Source: Hypomesus transpacificus (lineage: Eukaryota; Chordata; Actinopteri; Osmeriformes; Osmeridae). Taken from it: a stretch of 64,000 bases of DNA. The DNA is taken from assembly GCF_021917145.1 (NCBI RefSeq), contig NC_061081.1, positions 9,138,100-9,202,099 on the forward strand, in the 5' to 3' direction. A program made the translations under genes and the position numbers. The notes under the pieces are model-generated. The model saw nothing but the letters and a program-made list of their open reading frames with translations, was not told the DNA's origin and did no database searches. This document shows positions 1 through 12,742 of this stretch, piece after piece; position 1 is the stretch's first letter, and every line of letters begins with the position of its first letter.

Positions 1-223
1 CACTTTAAGACAAAAATTAATCCATCCGCTTTTTGGCTTTGGCATCACATTTTTATGTAATCTGTGTACAATAGGCATGATTTTATGTGTATAGAGTTAT
101 GTTTGTCTGTGTCGTAAAGGGGATGGTCTGCTTTCACTGCAAAGTTGTTATCCTCTGAACTTTTTGATAAGTTCTTCCAGCTACTCTCTCTTCCAGCTAC
201 TCTCTCTACTTCTCTCTCTCTTT

Positions 224-294
<71 letters not shown>

Positions 295-2792
295 TCCCCT
301 TTTAGTCATTCAGTTTCATGTTCCCAGTTTCCATCTTTTGCAGTCTCTCCTCTGCTCTCACCTCTTCACTCTTGCATCCTGTAGTAGCTCTCCATCTCAC
401 TGATGAGCTTACACTCACACTTGATCACTCACTGAACCTGACATTCCATCTGTCTATCTTCCTAGCCAGCTTTGACCTACTGTACTCACTACCTTTCCCC
501 TTCTCCTTTCTACCCTCTACCTTCTGCTTTTCCCTTCTTCTCATGCCATGGTCCTTTTTACAGTAACAGCTTTCTTTGTGAGCTTCCCATGGTGCCAGAT
601 GTCCAAGTAAATACAGAAGAGAAAGAAGGAGAGAGGGAGAGCAAGATGAGAAAGACTATGAAAATGGACCAACAATATATTGAGCTAAATTGAAGGCTAA
701 TGTGAAGGTAGGTGTGAAGAGTGAACTATATTACTAGTATTCCAAACACTAAGTGTACCGGTCGCCCTTGACATGTGACGACCCCCCAGGTCTTCCTGTG
801 GCACTTTTTGACGTTTACATTGACGTGTCACTGTCTCTTAAGCGTTGCCGGGTTGATGGATTCAGTCAGGGATTGGCCAGAGGACACAGACAACAGTAAT
901 TGCCACAGCCATCCAGCGGAACACAATGTGATAACAGAACGAGGTTGGAGCGTCTAGTCTAGGCACTATGACAACATGGTGGATAACTGGCAGTTATGTA
1001 AGGTCTTAACACAACAGCCTGCTTGGGTCTGTTAAGGAAGTGCTTCCTGTTGTAGGGCTTGTGATTAGAGAGATTGTGACAGAAGAGAAGTTGGAATATA
1101 ACGCAATGTTCAGAGGCAGAGGCAGAGGCAGCAATAACATGGAAAGGTAAATATAGTTGAGGAAACTGAAAAGACACAGGACTAAAAGCAGGAAGGAGAT
1201 TCGGTCTGTCCCAAAGCAAACATGGGCTAATGATGTAAATATTCCCCTCTGGTCACAGTCAGAAGAGCATGATTACCCGGGAGCCAAATTCATGCTGTCA
1301 CTCGAGCTTATTCCAAGCACAGCATGGGTCATACAGTACATCGTTGCACATCAAACTTCATCTTTCTAACCTTTTCATACGTGCTCAGTTGATGAAAACC
1401 CAGGGTATGTCTTGAAAAAATAAATACATTCCTTCATCTGTCTTCTCAACTCTCTCATTGTTCCTTTTCCAAGAACACCTCATTCAGCTTTCTGCCAAGA
1501 CCTCAATCTCCTTTGAACTTGGAAGGGACACGCCCCTTGATAATAACGTTGTTTTGCCATCCATGTCCCGCATTTTTCACTAATTATTATTTTCTTTTAC
1601 GTAATGTTCCGCAAGAGAGCGCCTCCTCTGGCTGTCCTGGGATATCTCCCTCCGTGTCTCGTACTTCCAGAAATGGCCTCAGGGCTTTTTTTGCAGTCTT
1701 TGAAGAACAACAAACAGTGAGGAGGATCAGATATTATATTCTGGTCTTTATGAAGAGCCATGTTGCATCTCAGTTGTCATCAGTTCCTCTCCTCGTCTCT
1801 TGTTCTTCTCTCATACTGTTTGAATGTTCTGGATGGGTGAAAACAACAGAGAATAGCCAATAAATCATTTACAGTACTCTAACCTTTACTGTGCTTTTCG
1901 CATCAAGTCTGAACCAAGTGGTAGAAGTGTTGGAGTAAGGGCATAAAGTATGTATTTTTGGAGGGAACTAAAGCCAATTAAGATTCTTGGGAAAATGACC
2001 CACCTTTATTTTTTTGAGTAGAACTTCAGTTGGTAAGGCAATTGGAATGAGATGTGTTTCAACAATTTGAGCAGCTTGCCAGCAGATCAAGGGTTAAAAC
2101 CTATTTGGCATCAAAAAACATCTATCTGCAGAAAAGAAAATGTCCTTGTGCTGTCTTGATTGTCCTATATAATAAGGGCAATCCAGTGTAAGGAGGCATT
2201 ATATGTGTCCTCATGGTGATGGGGGAGAAATATACATTCCACTCCGGCTGCTGTAAGGTGTTAGCCTAGCTGCCCAAGGACACCGTAAGGGAGGTAAAAT
2301 CTCAAAGTATGTGTGAGTGTATGTGTGTTTGGGTGGCTGGGGAGTGCGTCAGGGATATTTCCCTGCCTCTATCACTGTGAGGGTGTAAAAGCTGGAGTTG
2401 GGACTGGGTGGAGTTTACAAGCCAATAATAATGAACCATGAAGAGTTTCAATAAAACACAGAGTGGCCTGTGTGTTGGCTTTTTATTTTTCTGCCCCACA
2501 TATGTCTCAACTAGACGAGGGGTCAGCTGAGCTCTGGGCCGGAGAGTGACATGGGGGAAATGTGATTCTGCAGTTGGGCAGAAGGGGGCCACTGATAGGG
2601 GTCACACTTCACTGGAGGTCAAAGCCTAGAGTCAGTTCCAACACATGTCTTAGGTGTGAGACTCCTGAACCTGTCCTCTGTTGAAGTCTCCTGTGGAGAC
2701 TCCTGTTATCATTGGGGGCTGGATAGGAGGTGTTTTTGTTAGTTGACAACCTTTTTGATTAACAAATTAGAAATTAAGAATGAGATATTTGA
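1..2792. other. intergenic, no gene recognised
   Basis: I see no recognisable exon here. The region holds the CA microsatellite at 226-292, pyrimidine-rich sequence up to about 550, and otherwise mixed sequence. Open frames (for example 1513-1863 on the plus strand) are short, have no recognisable domain and are not flanked by convincing splice sites. Confidence 0.5.
226..292. repeat. (CA)n microsatellite, ~33 units
   Basis: Uninterrupted CA dinucleotide run, preceded by a TC-rich tract (201-225). It creates spurious His-Thr repeat reading frames that are not genes. Confidence 0.98.
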
Positions 2793-2949
2793 CTTACATT
2801 TAGCAGACGCTCGACACACAGTAAGTACAGGGACATTCCTCTCGAGGCAAGTAGGGTGAAGTTCCTTGCCCAAGGACACAAAGTCATTTGGAAATCGAAC
2901 CGGCAACCTTCTGATTAATAGCCCGATTCCCTAACCGCTCATCTGACTC
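2793..2949 (-). repeat. tRNA-derived SINE, minus strand
   Basis: Reads as a SINE on the minus strand. The tRNA-like head carries a B-box-like GGTTCGATT segment, followed by the body shared with the other copies in this window (TTGTGTCCTTGGGCAAGG, then the GTCCCTGTACTTACTG block) and the tail AGCGTCTGCTAAATGTAA. The A-box part of the head is shortened, and the tail lacks the usual CTCTGGATAAG block, so the copy is diverged. Confidence 0.85.
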
Positions 2950-4768
2950 AATGGAGAGAGGGAACCATACTGTAAACCCACTCATTGTGATGTCATAGAA
3001 TTCCTTCATCACCAGTTAAACTCCAAACTAACTAACTAATTACAACCACAATGTATTTAAATACTCATTTGAATTTAAAAAGACCTCATGTACTGTTTCA
3101 GGTTTCAGAATGAACACCACTGCCAACAGTGTTTAATGTAGCTGATAATATCTGCCAAAGACATACTCACCGCATCATTCCAATGTGTATTGAATTCCTA
3201 AACAAACAGCTCAATTATACCAAGCTGGGCAAGACCAAAGGCTTTACCTCCCTTTTTAAATTAGAAGTAAATTGTGGTGAGTGTGTTAACTTGAATGAAT
3301 TGGGGGAAATGTGTGTGTGTGTGCCAGGGGAGAGGGCACATTCACTGGAGAGATAAAGGGACTGTTAATGCTTTTTCTTTTAATCTCTGCTGCAGCCATT
3401 AAACACTGGCGGTGAAAACTCTTCGTTCCTGCTGTGGAGATCGTCCTCACTTTGATGTTTCACAAAAACCATATAGGGAAGTGCTGACGGGGGGAGAGAG
3501 GTGGAGGGAAGGACAGAGGGCCAGGAGGAGGAGGAGGAGGATGAGAGGAGCTCCGTTACTTTAATCATACACTGGTTTTTAATGAGGACCTGTGTCAGCA
3601 GAAAAGAAAGATGCAGCTAGGCCAAGCCCACTGCTGTCTAACACGAGTGGAATATCAAATAATTATTAATAAGCCTCCAGATCAATATTGATTCTAGGAG
3701 CTTATAGTATAGTTGTTCCTTTTGTTGTGTTTGTTGTTTTGGATCTTATATATGAGGCTTACACTGGAAATGGACAGAGCAAGTAAGGGTGCAATGTATG
3801 GTCCAATGCAAGTTCTATTTATCTTCATTTACTGTCTACATTACAGAATAGAGTACCTTCTTCACTTGCCGTCTACAATCTGGCAAGTGCGTCATTTTTA
3901 AATACTTCTGACTGTGTGACACACATGGTGAATAGCCTACAGGCTTGTGTCTGGGTAAAAGCCAAGCCCACATGCCATGACAGGACACACCTATCATCTG
4001 TCATTTACCCCTCACTCTCCTGAGTTCCCAGGTCTAATCACCTCAGGAGGCGGGAAAGTAATGGACATGGACAGGAGTCTCTAAATCTAAGGAGTCTCTA
4101 AATCCCCTCCATGTTCTCTGACTGCTAGGTAGCTGTAACCTGGAGTAGATTGTTGGAGAGCAGGACTCGGACTTTGATCTGTTTTTCGGCTAGATTTTCT
4201 TTCCCAAAACTTTGTGCTTGGAGAAATTGGTAGGATGAGAGTGTGTTAATGGGAGACCGTGAGCTATTATTACCGCCGCCTCCATGGTCTGATTGTCTAG
4301 ACACATGTAGGCAACCCCCTAGGACCTCCCACTCTCTCTTCTCAGTCTATCATCCCTTTGTTTCCAAGCCATATGGGTAAAATAAAAAATGACTACTAAC
4401 ATACATTTATCATGAAATTCTAGTCTCTAGGAGTCAGGTCAAGTCTTACCTCAGGCCGATCATGAGGGATACCAATGAACCCTCTTCTAAAATGGTAGGG
4501 GGATGGACAGACTAGCCATTCTGTGTAGCCCTCAAGGTTTGGATCTGCAGACTCTGTGTTTTGGATGGATTTAAACTGTTAAGAATTAATCATCCATATA
4601 TCCTCTGGTGCTGGCATAGGTTAACTTAGGTCCCGACAGGCAATTTAGCTAATTAGTGGGAAATGATGGTATAGTGTCAGCCTGGGGCAGACTGTGGGAA
4701 CGCACGTAGGCTCCCGAAGAAACAGCAGTCCTGACCTGCACCTTCACTCCAGGGATAGCATCTCTGTC

Positions 4769-4826
<58 letters not shown>

Positions 4827-6273
4827 CCTCTGACTCTCCCTCTCCCTCCCTCTGACTCTGACTCTTACTCTCATTCTTCTCAGCTTAGATGGCCATTTCA
4901 CACTGTGTCTGTTTCCTTATCTCTGGGCATTGCACATTTGCAAACTCTTTCTCTCTATCTCTCTCTTTCTCTATGTCTGTGTATGTGTTCATTCTTTTCA
5001 CTGGCAGACACTCTCCCTGTATCAAGTCTCTTTCATCTGTCTCTGAGAAATTAATCTAATGGCCAAACCGAGAAAGAGTGAAAGACAGAGAGGGTTTGGA
5101 AAAAGAGATAGTGAGGCCCATATCACAACACGCGCTTCTCTCATTCTGGCACCATCCTCATCACATTGCATCTCTTTCCTCCTATCAGCATTCTCTCATG
5201 AGTGACTTTCTTTGTGTTTGTCAAAGCATAACTTGCCCGGGACTGTTGAAGTCCTTAAACTACTCACATAAAAGTAAGAAATTATTAATTTAATCCTTTC
5301 TGAGAAGTCGTTTTAATGCGATTCAAACACAGAAATCTTCTGCCTGAATAGACAGAAACATCAGCCAACACAAAGGTAGTCTAGCTTTCCTGTCTGTGCT
5401 ATCAGATTGTGACTGTGCTTGAATGTTTTGAATTCCCTAGACGGCCATGAGTCTGAGTGGAACAGGTACGGTATGACTGTAAGTATGTTACACATTTGAG
5501 ATCTCGGAGGGTTGCCTGCCCTGAAGCTCAGCTATGTGCATATTACTGTAATAATAGCACAACATTACTGTACTGTGTACATTAATAGAGAGTTTGTTAT
5601 TTACACAAACAGAACACACACATAAACATACATACTACATATTACACACAAACTTGTGACTGTGGCCATTTGTCTTTGTGATGAAGTAGCAGTCCGTCTG
5701 TATATCTCACTCTGGGTCCTTCAGGCAACTAACTGGCCACCCATGTAGAGGAAACCAGTGGGCAAAGTCGGGAACAGTAAAACTTGTGTAACTGGCCCGG
5801 TTTCATTTTCTTCCGCTAGTCCATTTCACTTACCTTGACTCCTTCGCTACTCACAGATCTCAAAGGTATTTGTACAGCGTCACGAGGGGGAATGGATGCA
5901 GTATGTCAGTGGCATTTTTACAACCCCCGTCATCTTGCTTTTCACACTGCATTGGCTTCTGCAATGATGTGTTCCCCTCTGCCAAAGTCATGTGTGAGTC
6001 AGCAGAGAGATGTGACTTTGGGCCAGAGGACACAGATGAAAAGCCTTTAAAAGCACGGGCCAAACTGCCACGGTGGCAGGCCCTAATGTAAGCAAGTCAA
6101 TATTAGTTGTGTGTGTGTGTGTGTGTATGTGGATGTGTGTCTGGGCATGCTGACGGCGAGGTTATCGCAGCCCTTGATCATCCAGCTTTGATGCATGTAA
6201 GCTACATTCAGCTATCAATAATCAATGGAATGGTAAGGGTACTGTGTGTGTGTGCATGTCTCTTACTTGATGT
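2950..6273. other. intergenic, no gene recognised
   Basis: No exon recognised. It contains a GAG-rich patch at about 3528-3545, a long TC microsatellite region at 4761-4822 and scattered pyrimidine-rich stretches. Confidence 0.45.
4781..4822. repeat. (TC)n microsatellite
   Basis: TC run of about 21 units. It is preceded by TCTG repeats from about 4761 and followed by CCCT/CTGACT-type interrupted repeats to about 4870. Confidence 0.95.
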
Positions 6274-6275
6274 TA

Positions 6276-7722
6276 CGGTTTTTCTCAATAATTTACGCAC
6301 AAATACTGGTACTTGAGACACAATGACCACAACATGTAACTCATGCACCAACCCCATGAACCAATTCTGCTAAACTACAAGCACAATTCCTGCTGTACAC
6401 TCAAATTGCAGTTCTAAAACATACTTTTTTTCAAAACACTACACACAATTCTGTGCATTTGGCACCATTTCACAAGGTACACACTGCCATTCAAATATGC
6501 ACACTGACTCATCGCATGGGAAAACACCTGTCACACAGGTGTACAATTAGCAATCAGAGCTTTAGCATAAAATGGCAACAGGTGACCTCTTCTGTTTTTG
6601 AGCAATGGATGCCAACATTGGAAACAGAGGTAGAGGCAAAGGAGTGAGAGTAAGAGGAGGAGGACGGGAAGGAAGAGGATGAGGAAGGCCAAGGACCGTA
6701 ATCTCTGGTGAGATCCGATCCGCTTTGGTTGACCATGTGGTCAACCATGGTCTAACAATGAGGGAGGCTGGGCAAAGTGTACAGCCAAATTTGAGCAGGT
6801 ACACTGTAGCATCCATCATCTGGACTTTCCGAAATGAGAATAGGTAAGAAATCGACTCTCACTACAAAATGGCAGTAGGCCTACTGCATATCAATACAGT
6901 ACTCAATGAATACAGTAGTACAGTATTGCCTGTGGACTGTTCTGTAGGATTGTTAAATTACATAAAGTATTGGGTGGTTGTGAAATGTATTCCTACTTTG
7001 TATTCCTACACAGTATTTACAGTATTTTACTATTTGTTTGGCAGAACTGAAATATTACCAACACAAGGTGGTCGGGAACGTCTTCTGTCTTCTGAACAGG
7101 AAACTGAAATCATGAACATGGTCCTAGAAAATAACGCCATAACATTACAAATACAAAGAAAAATATTACTGTAATACAGTAATGTAACTGTATACAGTAA
7201 ACAGTAAATTCTTCTGTTGTTTTGTATGTAGACCACTGTATGTTTGTGTTGTTTGGGATGTACACTGTACATTGTTTTTGTGGTAAAAATAAAATATATT
7301 TGTTACCGTGTATTTGTGTGTTCTGAGTATACTAAAAACAATATTCTAAAATATTTTACATCACACTTATGTATGTACTGTCTGTGGTAGAGTAAGTCCA
7401 ACACTGAACAAAAAAAGGCCTAAATCACTATGATGAATGAAGAAGAAGTGTTTTCCATTCATCATAGTGTTTTACATTGAGCACATCAGTGTTCAAATAA
7501 TTCCTATAAATGTCTATTCATATGATGGTTTGTGTGTGTCATTTGAAAACAAAATACAATTTTGAGATTACGTAAATAACATTGTTTTGAGTTTAAAGTT
7601 AAATTTTGCAGGAGAATTGAGGGGTTTTGCCCATTGTCTGTGTGATTTTTGATTTGTGTGTAGAGTTCTGAGAGTGTGAGGTATGCTTTCAGAAAATGTG
7701 TGTAACCAATCAAGAAAAACTG
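6276..7722 (+). mobile_element. degenerate Tc1/IS630-like DNA transposon with a spliced transposase (copy 1)
   Basis: The ends are inverted repeats: the left begins CGGTTTTTCTCAATAATTTA and the right, reverse complemented, begins CAGTTTTTCTTGATTGGTTA. TA dinucleotides flank both ends (6274-6275 and 7723-7724), the Tc1/mariner target duplication. The element is about 1.45 kb. The interior encodes the N-terminal helix-turn-helix part of a transposase in two pieces (see 6609-7174), but nothing recognisable of the DDE catalytic region remains. It is related to the copies at 8383-9139 and 34333-35220. Confidence 0.8.
6609..7174 (+). pseudogene. transposase N-terminal fragment, two exons, broken
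   Basis: Exon 1 (about 6609-6843) has a Gly/Arg-rich start (NIGNRGRGKG), then an in-frame TGA near 6677. A helix-turn-helix segment follows, including LVDHVVNHGLTMREAG and a NLSRYTVASII motif, ending FRNENR. A GT-AG intron (6844-7044) follows. Exon 2 gives TEILPTQGGRERLLSSEQE and NMVLENNAITL, and the frame closes at 7174. These are features of fish Tc1/IS630 (DDE_3-type) transposases. The in-frame stop and absence of a catalytic domain show it is dead. The family assignment is by motif recognition only. Confidence 0.75.
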
Positions 7723-7724
7723 TA

Positions 7725-8380
7725 ATGTACACGTGCGTGGGTGTGTGATCACATTTTGAACCGTCCAAGGAATTTGCCTCGACTGACTGAAAATTACCTC
7801 TCAAAACCATTACAGCTCTCACACTATGTCCTCCACTCACCCCCTCTGTCCTTGATGCACATGTTTACTCCCACCTCTTTCTCTTTTTCTGTCTCCATTT
7901 CTCTCCTTATTTCTGTTTCTCTTTCTGTTTCTGTCTCTCGTCTCATTTCAGTAAATGATTAAATATCCTTGAATGACACTTGAAAAATAAGAAGATGTTG
8001 ATTCTGAGTGTACAGTAGCTGAGCTGCTCACCTATTTGTTTATTATATTCCCTTTTCATACCGGCATTTCTGTGATCTATAATCAATAATCTGGATGCCA
8101 TCACAGCGGGGGTTCTTGATTCAAAGGATATAGAATCTTCAAAATAAGAAGATGTATGCATACGTATGCCTCTGAATCCTCAAAGCCTGGGTTTTCAAGT
8201 AATAAAGCAGGGATGAGAGCTATTTGTGTTTCAGGGAGGGTCATATGTCCAACTAGGCGTTCACAAATAATTGTCCAGGAGGAACACCTGGATGTATGTC
8301 GCATTTCAGCCTTTTTTTCAGGAATGTGTCTGTAAATGTCTTGTAATTTCCATCAAGGATAAATACACTGTATGTCAAAT
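7725..8380. other. spacer between two transposon copies
   Basis: No gene is seen. It contains a pyrimidine-rich stretch (about 7850-7950) and AT-rich sequence. It may include older transposon debris, but nothing can be assigned. Confidence 0.4.
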
Positions 8381-8382
8381 TA

Positions 8383-9139
8383 CAGTTTTTCACAATGAGA
8401 TTGGGGCCACTGTGGTAGACCTTGAGCTCAACCATGGTTTGAACATGAGAGAGGCTTGCCAGAGGCTTCAACTAAATCTCAGCCGCTTCACAGTTGCATC
8501 CATCATTAGAACCTTCAGAATGGAGAACAGGTACAAAATCTATTTGCCTTGTGTACTGTAATATTGCATTTCAGGAGACTGAATTGTAAATATGGTTTGT
8601 GAGAACAACGCTATCACACTCCGACAAATACAAACTAGGATCCTGGCTGACCATGCTACATTCAGGAACGTCCAGACCATCAGCCTGTTCTCTCTGTGTA
8701 CCGAAATTAAACTATTTTGCTGCATATTTGTGTGCTGTTTTATGTTTGACAATGAAAAAAGTAAGCCTACACAGAGACATTTTACAAAAGGAGAAATGGC
8801 TCATTCTCCAGAGTCATTGTCATTCATATGGTGTGTTCCATGTCTATAATTGTGTTTTCAATTTTGCACTTCAGTGTGCTGTGGTTGTGTGCAGCAAATG
8901 CTTAGTTGGGTGTACTGTAATGAATGGTATGTGTGTGTCATTTGAAAATACGGCTGTGTGTACCGAATGAAAACATTCCATTTTGTGAACAGAAGAGTTT
9001 TAATGGCAAAGAGTCATCTTGCAAAGGGAGTGTCAGGTTTGGCATTTTGTGTGTGAGGTTTTCAGTTTTGTGTGTGCAGTTTTGAGAAAGACGTTATTGT
9101 TTTGAGAAACGTGTGTTATGTAACAATTGTGAAAAACTG
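8383..9139 (+). mobile_element. internally deleted Tc1/IS630-like transposon (copy 2)
   Basis: Left end CAGTTTTTCACAATGAGATT and right end, reverse complemented, CAGTTTTTCACAATTGTTAC share 14 bases. TA flanks both ends (8381-8382 and 9140-9141). The transposase helix-turn-helix piece starts almost at the left end (LELNHGLNMREACQRLQLN, then LSRFTVASIIRTFRMENR), so the 5' leader and Gly/Arg-rich start are deleted. A GTACAA...TTTCAG intron follows at about 8530-8576. The next exon is frameshifted (around 8580-8600) and reads VCENNAITLRQIQTRILADH before decaying. Confidence 0.75.
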
Positions 9140-9141
9140 TA

Positions 9142-12100
9142 AAAAGCAAATAATTAAACATAGTTGCACTCTTTTTCAGCCAACTGGTCTGGCTAATGTC
9201 TTCACAGATTCTGGGCACAGTCAGTCGCTCAGCCGTGTCGAAAGGCTCTGGATGGCACGGCTTCAGATGGAATGTGTATATACGTGTTTGTGTATGTGTG
9301 TGTCTGAGTGTGTGTGTTTGTGTATGTGGGTGTGTCAGTGTGTCGAGCCAGAGTCTGAACTGGATCAGGTACAAACTAGACCTCATTGGACAGGCCTGCT
9401 GTGCCCCCTATAGTGGTTTTTGAAAAGCTTTTATCTCACAAACCAATGAAATGGAGGGTGCTGCCTAGACTCTTGCAGTGCAAGGACTTACGTAACAGAG
9501 ATTCTGGTGGATGTCAGTTCATTTTTATGTCTTTCTTAGTTCACTCCAAATGTGATGGTTGGGTTAAAACATGTTTTGGAACTAAAGAAACAGTAGTGTG
9601 CCAACCTTGCAGAGCGCATTCCATTGCTTTTATGTTACAGTAAAAAGACACAAACTGTTTTCAAGAGATTTTTCATACTCCCATGAAAAGCTTCAAAAAG
9701 ACAATCACAGGGAGGGATTTACATACTGTATCTAATTATCCTTTTAAAAATCCTGTTAAATTTGCCTGAAAACGCCTAAACAGCATCCCTAAAGTAAATT
9801 GAAAGCTGTTCTTGAACCATTTGGAGTACATGCATGTGAATGGTCTCTTTTCAAAGCTGACATTCTGAAATTATTTCCCCTAGTCAGGACCCCTGTAAGT
9901 CTTACTGGTGTTGAGTAATAGAGGCTTGAACACAAGGAAATTAAAAGATTCTATGTCCGCCTACATTTTGTTTTGAAAACAGAGGCCTGAAGAGGCATAA
10001 AGGTGGTAGGTATTAGCTGGAAGACAGAATTGGACCATAGCCCGAAGCCTTACCTAATTCAAGTCCAAAGTCAAACATAATACCACAATATATTAGTATT
10101 TGACACATGCTTTCATAAGAATACATCCAGAGGTTTTCTAAAAGGGCCTTTTGGAGACTCCAAAATGACCCTTTGTAACCAAGGTCAAATACTTAGGATA
10201 AAAAGGTATTATTTGTCATAATTGTTATCTTTAATGAAAGGTGGTACTTCACACTTCCTGTCACATATTATAGCTAAATCCCCCATTAGTATTGCTGAAA
10301 CGTAAAAACTGAACTGACGACTATGATGCATACCTGAGCCTTTTTAGGGTGAGTAGAATAGTTTTCTTTTGCTTTGTTTACATATTTGTGAGTGGACAAA
10401 GACGTTGGTATTACTTGCTGTTGTGACTTGGTCTTGAAATGGTTTCCATAAGTACAAGCACAAGAATCGTAGCTTTCCAGTGATGTAGGACATGTGGAGC
10501 AGTCAAAAAACTATATTGGTTAATATTTAGTACGCTGTAACTGAGGGAGGAGGGGGCAGCGTTTTCGGCCCGCAGGTGGGCCCGGACCCAAATCAAATGA
10601 TATTTACTTTATATTCTAATGTTGATGCCTTTCTTTTATCTTTTGAAAAGGGGACAATTCCTGTGACTGGAAAAAAGTTTCTGGAGGCAGCAAAGTCTGT
10701 CTTCCCTTGTTAACTGAAATGATTACGCCTCTAATATGGACATCTGTCCTCCCAGCAGGGCAGCAAAGCCCATGTCCCAGATGTAATCATCGTGGTCTTA
10801 CAGTAAGTCTCCTCTGTTCTCCACAGCGGGTCGAGGAAAACAACCTTTTCAATTTTTACTTCCTGCCAAAGAGCATTTACAGTAAGGTGGTGTGGACATT
10901 ACTTCCTCCAACCTTTGGGCCAGTTATGAAAAATCAACAATGCTATGGGATATTTGCTTTTGTCCCAAATTGGTTTGTCCCAAACCAATTTTCTCTTCTT
11001 ACCATGCATAAACTCTGGAAGTTTGATCTTATCACAATGTTGCTAACTTCTAACCAGTTTGAGGTACACAAACTATTGAGTATTGCTCCCAGGGACAAGA
11101 AGTTGACCTTGATGCACAAACACTTATACATGTTCTGTACATACCAGCTAAAACAACTCTGTGACACAATGATCCTCATGTTATCTTACTGTAAGCAAGT
11201 CAGCCTTGTCTCTCTTCTGTACACCAGGCACTTTATCATGCGTAAAACACTCTATTTCTGTGAGAAGTCGGAGAGACCTGAGACCAATTTATTTCCAACG
11301 GATCTGTTCCATTAACTGATCACCTGGAACTTTTAGCTCCATGTTGTAAGTATGGAATGTGGAATCACCAGAAGGAAAGCATCTGTGGTCATGTTCTTCT
11401 CGCTTGTTCAGACTTCCTGAAAAACAAGTGCTTCTTGTAAAGTATTGACAGTATTGACAGTCTGACTAAATGTTTCACTCAATCCAGCTCAGAAGGGGCA
11501 ATCAGAGCTGTTGAGTGAGTGATGTAATGTGTTGTCGCATACCCCCTCACTAAACTTCAGTCCCTTGTCTTGAAATAATAAGCAAGCAGTCATTGGGCGA
11601 CCATGCTCTTAGGTTAACATCTATAAGAAGCAAAAAGAAATTGTCATAACATAGCCAGATGCCCTCAAATAGTCAGCTGTAAACCTTGCCATAGAAAGTA
11701 TCACAAGGACGAACGACATTTTAGAATTTCAGTCATCATTTATTTATTCATCATTCATCTATTTATTTAGGTTGAAAGGTCAACATGTGTTTTAAGGGGA
11801 GGTCAAGTTTCCTGCCTCAAGCAATGCAGCCAGAGGAGGTTGACTGCGGGCTTCAGTGGTGAAGTATGCCTGTAACTCCACGTTGAACAGTATGTTGTCA
11901 GTGTGTAGGTAAGAGTAGTTTGTATGTTTGTGTGTGTCTGCATGTGAATAAGTGGGAGACTGTGTGCAGTCCTGTGTTTTCTTCACAACAAGCCCCTGCT
12001 GAGTTCATTACAGAATTGATCATAGGAGGGAAGGGGAAAGACAGCGATGGAGAAATCATTTAAGACAGAAATAAGAGGCATAAACACAGATAGCTGTCAC

Positions 12101-12482
12101 GTTAGCCTGCCTCCTCTTTGTATGAGGTTATTGGATGTAAGTGATGTTGTCTTGCAGTATGCCATCCGCTGCAGATCTCTCTCAAAAAATCTTCCACTTT
12201 TACTCTGTTTAATTATCTTAAATTTGAAATCAAACACAATTGACTTTGGCCAATGAAGCCTATTCTTATTACACTGGTGCAGGCATCTCTCGTTTCCAAG
12301 CAAACCCGTTCAACCAACTCAAGATGTGCGATGACGTCTTAATTTTTCTGACCTATACAAGCTAGGAAATGTGGGTGGGGGGTTGACAGAGATGTTGGGT
12401 GAAATGTCTTTGGAAAAATCTGTGGCTCTACTGGCAGCTCGTTTTACTCTCAAAAACAAACATCCCACAGCCCAGGGTTTAA
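9142..12482. other. intergenic, no gene recognised
   Basis: No exon with family resemblance was found. 9650-10330 is AT-rich and not repeat-like, and could include conserved noncoding sequence. The longest open frame (10707-11315, 202 codons, plus strand) has no recognisable domain, signal peptide or low-complexity cause and spans a perfect 11-bp inverted repeat at 10967-10991. I treat it as chance. Confidence 0.4.
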
Positions 12483-12742
12483 CCCTTGTTTTATCTTCGG
12501 GTCATTCTGACCCAACAGTCATTGTGACCCACCGTCGTATTGCGACAACTTTACCGCATACAAAAACTAAGTGAAGCATTTTCTTTTAACCGTTGGGCCG
12601 ATTTAAAAGTCTCACATCCCCCACATTGCGAAGGTTAAAAGAAAATAATTTTTATTTGTTTTTGTATTGGGTAAAATTGGGTAAACACAATGATGGTTCG
12701 TTATGAACCTTTGGGTCATGTGACCCGAAGGCTGCACAAGGG
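12483..12742. mobile_element. piggyBac-like MITE with TTAA target sites
   Basis: A 260-bp non-coding element starting CCCTTGT and ending ACAAGGG, flanked exactly by TTAA on both sides (12479-12482 and 12743-12746). The terminal inverted repeats are about 22 bp: CCCTTGT, a 5-base variable part, then CTTCGGGTCA. Further inside are repeated GTGACCC/GGGTCA motifs. TTAA duplication plus CCC...GGG ends is the piggyBac hallmark. No transposase is encoded. Confidence 0.88.

Noticed and set aside
145..403. His-Thr repeat frames
   Set aside because: Translation of the CA microsatellite. The same applies to Ser-Leu and Arg-Glu frames over the GA/CT repeats at 50.6, 59.4 and 60.2 kb.
10707..11315. 202-codon plus-strand open frame
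   Set aside because: No domain, signal peptide or homologue-like motif, and a palindrome sits inside it. It lies in a gene-poor region and is best read as chance.
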